DNA from: Lachnospiraceae bacterium UBA3332
Lineage (GTDB): Bacteria > Bacillota > Clostridia > Lachnospirales > Lachnospiraceae
Direction: 5' to 3'
NCBI GenBank assembly: GCA_002361095.1
Contig: DERU01000202.1
Span: 1-24,521 of the forward strand
Length of the DNA stretch: 24,521 nt
This document shows positions 1-6,358 of this stretch, piece after piece (the stretch's first letter is position 1; each line of letters begins with the position of its first letter). A model generated the notes under the pieces. That model worked only from the letters and a program-made list of their open reading frames with translations. It did not search any database and was not told where the DNA came from. Both the position numbers and the translations under genes were made by a program.

Positions 1-162
1 CCTATGCGTCCGCCGCCGCTTCCGGTATAGGTGTTGCTTTCCGTGAAAATACCGGTAGGTCAGATTTTCAATTTTGTATGGCATATAAAATTGGTAGTAT
101 TTTGCTTTGTGTTTATTGTAATATAAACGCAAAAGAAATATCAGCGGAAGAAGACATGCAAA
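1..162. other. Left-edge intergenic DNA, no supportable gene
   Basis: No frame in this stretch carries a convincing gene with a ribosome binding site. The first 60 bases are GC-richer and could be the edge of a neighbouring gene, but no frame can be chosen. From about 61 to 130 the DNA is AT-rich and contains a -10-like TATAAA at 122-127. It probably holds the promoter of the downstream glycosidase, although I could not pair it with a good -35 at normal spacing. Confidence 0.4.
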
Positions 163-226
163 CACGGGAACCCATTTTGCAGGGAGACGCGGACGGCAGC
201 GATTCCCTGCAAAATGGATTCCCGTG
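163..226 (+). repeat. Long near-perfect inverted repeat in the leader of the GH38 gene
   Basis: Arm 163-185 and arm 204-226 are reverse complements at 22 of 23 positions. The single exception is C171 against A218. The loop is 18 nt. No T-tract follows on either strand, so it does not look like a simple intrinsic terminator. It ends about 14 nt before the GGAGG ribosome binding site of the glycosidase, so it would form a very stable hairpin in the mRNA leader. It could be an mRNA-stabilising or attenuating element, a protein operator, or a small mobile-repeat relic. Confidence 0.85.
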
Positions 227-256
227 ACATACAAAAAGCCGGAGGATAGGGACAAA

Positions 257-2632
257 ATGGAAAAGAAGATTAGGAAAGTTTATATCGTGCATCATTCCCA
301 TACGGATGTGGGATACACGGATCTGCAGGAGCAGGTTATTTACAATCAGGTCGACAATCTACGCAATGTGGTTGCCTTGGTGAAAAAGGGCTATGAAGAG
401 AACGGGACGGATAAGGATTTTAAATGGAACTGTGAAACTTATTTCTGCGTAGAGAAGTTTCTGGAAATGGCAGGCAAGGAAGAAAAAGAGGATTTCTTTG
501 CCCTGGTGAAAAAAGGAAATATCGGTATTTCCGGGAATTATCTAAACTTCAATGACCTGGTGGACGCAAAAATGCTGGATCATAGAACCGCCGGAATGCA
601 GAAGGTTTTTACGGCGCAGGGCTGTCCGGTCAAAACGGCTATGAATGCGGATGTGAACGGAATCTCCCTTGGTATGCGGGATGTGCTGATTAAAAACGGG
701 ATTGAATTTTTGTTTATGAATATCCATACACATCATGGCATGTATCCGCTTTACCAGAACCAGAAGCCTTTTTTCTGGGAGAATGAGGACGGCGGCAGGC
801 TGCTGGTATGGAGCGGGGAACATTACAATCTGGGAAATGCGCTGGGCATTGTGTATTCCAAGAACGTGAGCGCGACGGCGGATGTGGAGATCCCGGTTTC
901 TGCAGTGGAGTCGTTATATAGGAATTTGTCTGATAGTGTCGCTGAGTATGAGGAAAACGATTATCCTTATGATTTTTATATTACCAGTGTAAGCGGTGTG
1001 TTTTCGGACAATGCTCCTGCAAATCCGGCGATCCTTGCCATGGTAAACGCGTTCAACAGACAATATGGCGACGAAATGATATTGCAGATGGTGACGCTGC
1101 AGGAGTTATTTGAACGGATCCGCGATGAGACGGCGGATGCGCCGGTATATCGCGGGGCAATCAATGACTGGTGGGGAAACGGTGTGGGAACCACACCCTA
1201 CATGGTGAAACATTATAAGGAGGCGCTGCGTTTTTCCCATATTTGTGACCGCCTGGAGGAAAAGACCGGTGTACACAATGAAAAGCTGGCGGAGATTGCG
1301 GAGGAAAGCGCGCTTTTGTATGCAGAGCATACTTTTGGACATTTCGCCACGGTTACCAATCCCTATGATACGCTGGTGGCGAATTTGGATATCCGGAAGA
1401 ACGGCTATGCGTCCAAGGCGCATGAAGCGAGTGCGATGCGTAAGATCGAGCAATACCATGTACTGGGCGATATCCTGCGCTATTATGATCTGAAGGGACA
1501 GGTCAAGGCAGTTTCCATGAGCGGCCAGAAAAGTGTGCAGCCGGTGGAATTTTATGTGGAAACCGTCAGCCTGCCCGCAGTGAAGGTGGTGGACCTAAAG
1601 ACAAAAGAGAGTCTGCCTGTACAGCTTGCTTCACACTCCAGGGGAGTACTGGTCAGTTTTCTGGCGGAGTTTGAGGCTATGGAAGAGAAGCTGTTTTCCT
1701 ATGAAGTACAGCCTGAGCCAAGCCTGCAGCTGTTTTCCCGTACAGCGTGGGTCGGCGCGGAGCGTGTGCGCGACATCGTAAATGAATACGATGCAGAATC
1801 CTACAAACTGCCTTATATGCTGGAAAACGAGTGGTTTCGGATCCGTTATGAGGCCGGGGCAGGAATTACTTCTTTTTACAATAAAAAGAGCAGAACGGAA
1901 ATGTTAAAGGGCGGATTGGAAAGCTTTTTCACCCCGGTATATGAGCGGACAGAGATTCGCAAAGATGTCAGTTTGGAGCGCAGGATGCTGGGACGCAATA
2001 TCAGGGGGGTGCATGCAAAGCAGTATCAGGGTGCGTTAAAGGATATTAAAATTTTGGACCACGGTCCGGTATTTGACCGTATCGAGTTGGTTTTTGAACT
2101 GGAGGGGACGTACCACAGCAGCGTTATCATGAAACTGTATAAGGGGCTGCCCAGACTGGAGTTTACTTTCAGGATTGCAAAGACGCTGCGTGAGGATATT
2201 GAAAGCGTGTATCTGCCGCTTTCCCTGCATCTTCCGGGCAGCAGCGTTTATATTCATAACGGAGGCGTTGCCATGCGCCCGGGTATTGATCAACTGCCCG
2301 GCAGCAATATGGAATACTATATCGCGGATCATGGGGTGCTCTATCAGGGAGAGAAGGAAAGCGTGCTGATCAATACGCCGGATACGGCCCTTCTTTACAT
2401 GGGGCAGATGAAGCATCATCCGATCGTGCTGTGTGACAATAAGGAAGAAAATAATCACCGTCCTGTGTACAGTTGGGTTATGAATAATACATGGGAAACG
2501 AATTTTAAAATGGATCTTTCGGGCTTCGGAGAGTTTAACTATTCCCTGGAACTGCGGGAAGGCGCAGGGCTGGGGAAGAATTTGGAGAAGCTGGCGGACA
2601 ATGATCTTGGATGTATAGCGTTTATTGTATAA
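257..2632 (+). CDS. Glycoside hydrolase family 38-like alpha-mannosidase
   Basis: Predicted cytoplasmic alpha-mannosidase-type glycosidase of 791 aa. The N-terminus carries the GH38 signature HSHTDVGYT, with His15 and Asp17 as likely zinc ligands. Asp132 in the NADVNG segment is the likely nucleophile, and the HTFGH segment (His358-His362) resembles the last metal-binding motif of the family. The second half looks like the beta-rich GH38 C-terminal domains. No signal peptide is visible. I chose ATG257 because GGAGG at 241-245 is well placed for it; an in-frame GTG at 224 has no ribosome binding site and lies inside the leader hairpin. It is the first gene of a unit that ends at the hairpin plus T-run near 3000. 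The exact linkage cleaved cannot be read from sequence; assignment to a GH38-like family is firm, the specificity is not. Confidence 0.85.
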   Translation: MEKKIRKVYIVHHSHTDVGYTDLQEQVIYNQVDNLRNVVALVKKGYEENGTDKDFKWNCETYFCVEKFLEMAGKEEKEDFFALVKKGNIGISGNYLNFNDLVDAKMLDHRTAGMQKVFTAQGCPVKTAMNADVNGISLGMRDVLIKNGIEFLFMNIHTHHGMYPLYQNQKPFFWENEDGGRLLVWSGEHYNLGNALGIVYSKNVSATADVEIPVSAVESLYRNLSDSVAEYEENDYPYDFYITSVSGVFSDNAPANPAILAMVNAFNRQYGDEMILQMVTLQELFERIRDETADAPVYRGAINDWWGNGVGTTPYMVKHYKEALRFSHICDRLEEKTGVHNEKLAEIAEESALLYAEHTFGHFATVTNPYDTLVANLDIRKNGYASKAHEASAMRKIEQYHVLGDILRYYDLKGQVKAVSMSGQKSVQPVEFYVETVSLPAVKVVDLKTKESLPVQLASHSRGVLVSFLAEFEAMEEKLFSYEVQPEPSLQLFSRTAWVGAERVRDIVNEYDAESYKLPYMLENEWFRIRYEAGAGITSFYNKKSRTEMLKGGLESFFTPVYERTEIRKDVSLERRMLGRNIRGVHAKQYQGALKDIKILDHGPVFDRIELVFELEGTYHSSVIMKLYKGLPRLEFTFRIAKTLREDIESVYLPLSLHLPGSSVYIHNGGVAMRPGIDQLPGSNMEYYIADHGVLYQGEKESVLINTPDTALLYMGQMKHHPIVLCDNKEENNHRPVYSWVMNNTWETNFKMDLSGFGEFNYSLELREGAGLGKNLEKLADNDLGCIAFIV

Positions 2633-2691
2633 CCGGAAGGGTTTGCGGTTTAGAAAAGCGGCCCCGGACCGGGGCGAAGGAGGAAACAAAA

Positions 2692-2882
2692 ATGATTTAT
2701 TATGTATCCGCAAAGAATTTGCAGCGTGGTACCGGAACCGATACGGATCCGTTTTGCACGATCAGTCAGGAGGCGCAGATGCGCAGCCCGGAGATACCGT
2801 CATGATTGGGGAAGGCGTTTACCGGGAGTATGTAGATCCCAAAAACGGGGGTAGATTTTGTGGGAGAAGCGAGAAGCCTTAA
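2692..2882 (+). pseudogene. Remnant of a right-handed parallel beta-helix (DUF1565-type) protein, frameshifted and truncated
   Basis: A start with a good ribosome binding site (AGGAGG, 2679-2684) opens a reading frame beginning MIYYVSAKN and running through TDPFCTISQEAQM. This is the usual N-terminus of secreted or cytoplasmic beta-helix polysaccharide-degrading proteins. The frame then stops at 2803. The expected continuation, AQPGDTVMIGEGVYREYV, is present one frame back. Losing one G at about 2781 (ATG GCG becoming ATGCG) joins the two perfectly. After the PKNGG motif the similarity fades and the frame ends at 2880-2882, with none of the several hundred residues of beta-helix repeats following. 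It sits 59 bp behind the mannosidase stop, so it was probably a second glycan-active gene of that operon. This is a decayed gene, not a functional short protein. Confidence 0.7.
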
Positions 2883-2963
2883 AAACCCCAGAATCGGACC
2901 GATGGAACAGGCATGCAGGAAAATTAAGCTTAGATAATGCCGCGCCAATGATTGCAAGAAAGT

Positions 2964-3007
2964 ACCGCAACAGTACAGGGTGATCCGGACTGCTGCGGTG
3001 TTTTTTT
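2964..3007 (+). terminator. Intrinsic terminator of the GH38 unit
   Basis: Arms ACCGCAACAGT (2964-2974) and ACTGCTGCGGT (2989-2999) pair at 10 of 11 positions and are followed by G and seven T residues (3001-3007). It ends the mannosidase transcript. It may also work, more weakly, for tldE arriving from the other strand, where a T-rich TACTTTCTT follows the same hairpin. Confidence 0.85.
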
Positions 3008-4308
3008 CAGGATTTTCCCAGAATCATCACGCCGTCGAAAGCGGCGTAAGGCAATACCGTGGAGCCGTCCACAACGGTTTCCCTGGAGATGGCCACCACA
3101 TGGTTGAACAATTCCGCAAGGTTTCCGCTGATCATGGTTTCGCTGACGGCACCTTTGACCTGTCCGTCCTCCACGAGAAAGCTGTTTTTGGCAACCCCGG
3201 AGAAATCCCCGTTAACACCGGGCTCGCCGCCGGAAAAACGCCCAACGATCAGTCCCTTTTTTATGCCTTTGACCATATCGGCGTAAGCGGTATCGCCGCT
3301 TTCCATGACCATGGAAAAAGAACCGTTTTTGGCGCGTGCAAACCCGGATTTGTTCGCCACATATAAAGAGAGCAGGAAGGAACGTAAAATGCCGTTTTGA
3401 AGAATCGTGAAATCTTCGGAGCGGAATCCGTCGCCGGTATAGCGTTCGCCGCACACAATTCTCGGATCATTGGGGCAAAGGGAAAGGGTAATGCGCGCAT
3501 CGGCTACCTTTTGTCCCAGCTTGTCCAGCCAGATACTGGTTTTATCCAAAATCACATGATCGGAGGCGAAGTTACCCATGGCGTAGTATAAAAAGGCGGC
3601 CAGACTGCCCGGTGTGAGGAGAATGGTTCCCTCGAACTTACCTTCCAGCGGGACGGTGGAAAGCTGCGCTTCGGTATCGGCCAAATCTTTTTCCAGGCTT
3701 CCCAATTCGATAAACGGGCGGTCCAGCCGGTCCGTGCAGATGTCGCTGTCAAAAAAGGAAGTGGCTTTATCCCCTTCGTGCCCCGAAAACATGAGGGAAA
3801 CCGAATAGCAGCCCTTGAAAGTCTCAAATTCCGTGCCGTTTGTATTTTGGTAAATACTGTGCGTTTTATCATGGGATGCGATCAGCTGTTCCATCAGAAT
3901 TTTCGGATGGCGTTCCCGGATCTGTTCCATCAGTTCCCGGATTCTGTCAAAGAATCGGTCCGTGTCCGCTTCGTATGCGCCTTCGCGGAAACACTTGTTT
4001 TCCTGTTTCGGCGCGATGGCGTAGGCATCGTCCGCGATGCCGGATTGGGCGGAACGGATGCATTCGGCGGCTGCGTCCGCAATGTCGGCATCCGCAAAGC
4101 TGGTGATGGCGATTGTGCCTTTTTTGTGGTTTTGATAAGCGGTTATGGAGAGGCTGTGATCGAACAGGGTACGAAACAGGGAAAATTCCCCGCCGTCCAC
4201 GTTAAACTCCTGTTTCTGCGTTTCGGAAACGGTATATTGCGCCTGCTCGGCGCCGGCCTGTTGCAGAGCCTCTCCGGTTTTTTGTGCAACCAATCGAATA
4301 TCTTGCAT
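3007..4308 (-). CDS. tldE: TldE/PmbA-family subunit of the TldD/E protease
   Basis: A 433-aa protein of the PmbA/TldE family, the non-catalytic partner of TldD. In characterised systems the heterodimer degrades unfolded peptides and trims leader peptides or antitoxins (microcin B17, CcdA). It has the family layout: a helical N-terminal domain with repeated Ala/Glu-rich helices, and a beta-rich C-terminal half containing the NGDFSG-type strand near the end. It lacks the HExxxH motif that its neighbour has, as expected for TldE. The start ATG4308 lies one base after the tldD stop (TGAcATG) behind AGGAGG, so translation is probably coupled and the two are made in equal amounts. Length matches the family (about 430-450 aa). 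No precursor-peptide gene is visible next to the pair. Confidence 0.92.
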   Translation of the reverse strand: MQDIRLVAQKTGEALQQAGAEQAQYTVSETQKQEFNVDGGEFSLFRTLFDHSLSITAYQNHKKGTIAITSFADADIADAAAECIRSAQSGIADDAYAIAPKQENKCFREGAYEADTDRFFDRIRELMEQIRERHPKILMEQLIASHDKTHSIYQNTNGTEFETFKGCYSVSLMFSGHEGDKATSFFDSDICTDRLDRPFIELGSLEKDLADTEAQLSTVPLEGKFEGTILLTPGSLAAFLYYAMGNFASDHVILDKTSIWLDKLGQKVADARITLSLCPNDPRIVCGERYTGDGFRSEDFTILQNGILRSFLLSLYVANKSGFARAKNGSFSMVMESGDTAYADMVKGIKKGLIVGRFSGGEPGVNGDFSGVAKNSFLVEDGQVKGAVSETMISGNLAELFNHVVAISRETVVDGSTVLPYAAFDGVMILGKS

Positions 4309-4309
4309 G

Positions 4310-5695
4310 TCAGCGTCCTCCTATCATTACCTTACAGCGTAGTGCAGGCCCACCCATGCCTACAGGCATCGGTTGTTTCTTGCCGCAGAAGCCGGAACTG
4401 GACCAGGTCATGGTATCCGATACCATATCCACGGTTTTTAACATGTCAAAAGCCATGCCGGAAATGGTGGTATCCAAAAGCGCCCGTCCCAGCCGGCCTT
4501 TCTTGATCTCGTAGCCCATGCATACGCCAAACATGAATTCCCCGGTGGTGTCCGCCTGCCCGTTATTGGTATCGGTCAGGTAGTAGCCGTCGTCCACGGA
4601 GGCGATGATATCTTCCAGCTTGTCTTTTCCGGGCAGTACGGCGGTATTGCGCATGCGGATCAGAGGTTCGTCGGAAAAGCTAAAAGCGCGCGCGTTGCCA
4701 CAGGGGGTTGTGCCGAAATGCTGGGCGCTCTCCCGGCTGTTCATATAACCGGTGAGGATGCCGTTCCGAATGAGAACGGCGTCCGCCGCAGGGGTGCCTT
4801 CGTCGTCCAGGTAAACCGGCAGCGGCGCAGGCTTTCCCAATGCCGTATGGGCAAAATCCACCATGGTGATCAGTTCGGACGCCACCTGTTTGTGCAGGGC
4901 CGGACCGGCGACGGAGCCGCCCAAAACCAAATCGGCTTCCACGGTATGGCCTACCGCTTCATGTGCCAGCATGCCGGACAGGATGCCGCCCAAAACCACG
5001 GTTTTATAACCGGCCTGCGGATACACCCCTTCCCGTTTCTGCATCAGCTTTTCATAGTATTCGTCGATTTTGGGAAAAAGGAGGCTGGGGGTGGTAAATA
5101 CTTCGTCAAAAGTGCCCGCGCCGCCTAGCGGGCCGAAAAGTTCAACCGGAACGCCGTCCTTGGTTTCCGTATTCATAAACAGATAAATGTAACTTCTCGG
5201 GGCGCAGATATGTCCGCCCAAACCGTCGGAGGTGCGGATGATCTTCTCCATGGAATCTTCCACCGCAGTGACGGTGCGGCTGGCCAGTTTAGGATAAGCA
5301 GCCGCAATGTAAGCATCCAACTCCCGGATAAAATCAATATAGCGCTTTTGGGGCGCATCCTGTATGGGACGGCATGCCGGGGCAGGCGTTTTTGCAATAG
5401 CGGGAAGAGCGCCTTTTCCCCGTCCTGCGTGCAGGTCCATGAACAAGGCGTTTTGGTGGGCCGCTTTTAATACGGTTTCGGCAGCGTCTCCGGTGCACTC
5501 GGCCATGGAAGAAAAACCATAGACGCCGTTTATATATACGCGGGCGCTGGTTCCGGCGCTCTGTGTCCGCTGGTTTCCCATGAGGTTGCCCTGCACAAGG
5601 GAAACTTTTCTCGTGCGGTTCTCCTGAACCCGCAGTTCGGTATGGGCTTTGTCCGGGAACAGGGAACTCTTGGCGGAAATATTGTCGTCCAGCAT
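4310..5695 (-). CDS. tldD: TldD-family zinc metalloprotease subunit
   Basis: Catalytic subunit, 461 aa, of the TldD/E peptidase. The metal site is visible as HEAVGH at residues 245-250 (His245, Glu246, His250). A Cys at about residue 437 in the GFCGKK segment near the C-terminus corresponds to the third zinc ligand known in E. coli TldD. The start was placed at ATG5695 because AAAGGAGG lies just upstream (complement of about 5703-5710); a longer reading frame reaches 5764 but would cover the promoter. Transcription comes from a consensus-like promoter directly upstream, and the gene is followed by tldE with a one-base gap. The protein is cytoplasmic with no signal peptide. The pair is complete and looks functional. 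Confidence 0.93.
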   Translation of the reverse strand: MLDDNISAKSSLFPDKAHTELRVQENRTRKVSLVQGNLMGNQRTQSAGTSARVYINGVYGFSSMAECTGDAAETVLKAAHQNALFMDLHAGRGKGALPAIAKTPAPACRPIQDAPQKRYIDFIRELDAYIAAAYPKLASRTVTAVEDSMEKIIRTSDGLGGHICAPRSYIYLFMNTETKDGVPVELFGPLGGAGTFDEVFTTPSLLFPKIDEYYEKLMQKREGVYPQAGYKTVVLGGILSGMLAHEAVGHTVEADLVLGGSVAGPALHKQVASELITMVDFAHTALGKPAPLPVYLDDEGTPAADAVLIRNGILTGYMNSRESAQHFGTTPCGNARAFSFSDEPLIRMRNTAVLPGKDKLEDIIASVDDGYYLTDTNNGQADTTGEFMFGVCMGYEIKKGRLGRALLDTTISGMAFDMLKTVDMVSDTMTWSSSGFCGKKQPMPVGMGGPALRCKVMIGGR

Positions 5696-5735
5696 AGGAT
5701 TACCTCCTTTTGTAGGTGATTTACTTGTTATAGGC

Positions 5736-5764
5736 ATGGTATGATAAAATGGGGGTGCTGTCAA
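5736..5764 (-). promoter_or_regulatory. Promoter of tldD-tldE
   Basis: On the minus strand a perfect TTGACA (5759-5764) is followed after 17 bp by TACCAT (5736-5741, 4 of 6 matches to TATAAT). The predicted start of transcription is near 5729, giving a leader of about 34 nt containing the ribosome binding site. The -35 box lies only a few bases from the stop of the upstream membrane-protein relic. Confidence 0.7.
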
Positions 5765-5767
5765 GCG

Positions 5768-6046
5768 TTAATGTTTTCTTCCAAGCAGTGCATTGATTTC
5801 CGCCGCTTGGATCTGCCTTCTTTTGTGGAAATACCAGAAAACGGAAATGTCCGTAACCAGAAAGATGGCGGTGAAGGGAAGCAGGTTGTGCAGGGAGAAG
5901 GACTCCCAGTATAAAAGACGGAAAAAAAGAAGGGTCAGCAGGTATAAAAATACCGATTCTGTCAGGCAGTAATGCATCCATTTTCGGAAATTTATTTTTC
6001 CCAGCAGGATATCTGCCAGCTGGCACACGGCCAGCCAGAGAAACAA
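5768..6046 (-). CDS. Small hydrophobic membrane protein, probably a 5'-truncated relic
   Basis: A 92-aa frame rich in Leu, Phe and Trp, with about three hydrophobic segments (roughly residues 1-16, 30-47 and 55-73) and a basic C-terminal tail ending in INALLGRKH. The pattern resembles the C-terminal part of small 3-4-helix membrane proteins such as DUF3021-type proteins, but I cannot name the family. The only start in the frame is TTG6046, with no ribosome binding site. The frame stays open upstream to a stop at 6098-6100 without any ATG. It therefore looks like the end of a gene whose 5' part is lost, or an unexpressed frame. It ends 3 bp before the -35 box of tldD, and tldD has its own promoter. 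Nothing ties it to a function. Confidence 0.35.
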   Translation of the reverse strand: MFLWLAVCQLADILLGKINFRKWMHYCLTESVFLYLLTLLFFRLLYWESFSLHNLLPFTAIFLVTDISVFWYFHKRRQIQAAEINALLGRKH

Positions 6047-6267
6047 AATGGGCAGGGCAGCGCCGGAAGCCGGGCTTTCCGCAGCGTTTTTGGGTTTCTA
6101 AACGGCCGTTTCCTATAGTATAGGGGAAATCCGGAAAAAGGCAATAGGGCTTAAGGCAGGATACCCGCAAGGAACCGTGAAATACCAATAGTCTGGAAAA
6201 CGTTATGATTTACGGGGTGGGGAAAAACCGGAGAACTGCCGGGCCAAACTATTTTGTGATAAAGCGG

Positions 6268-6296
6268 TTGTTATTTGAAAGGAATTTCATTATAAT
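6268..6296 (+). promoter_or_regulatory. Promoter of the lacZ-SGNH unit
   Basis: TTGTTA (6268-6273), a 17-bp spacer, then a perfect TATAAT (6291-6296). The -10 box lies inside a 14-bp perfect palindrome, TTCATTATAATGAA (6286-6299), which could be a repressor site or just an AT-rich coincidence. The DNA from 6101 to 6267 upstream has no other feature I can support. Confidence 0.75.
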
Positions 6297-6358
6297 GAAG
6301 GGCAAAGGAAAAAACAAAGCAGCCGCATTTTGCTGTGAAAATATAAAGGAGGCTCTTG

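Noticed and set aside
2036..2713. A 225-residue minus-strand frame at the end of the mannosidase
   Set aside because: Antisense to a confident coding region, with no ribosome binding site and no family pattern.
6194..6202. TGGAAAACG upstream of lacZ as a half-site of the operator at 11199
   Set aside because: Only one arm is present, and nine bases in an AT-rich spacer can match by chance.
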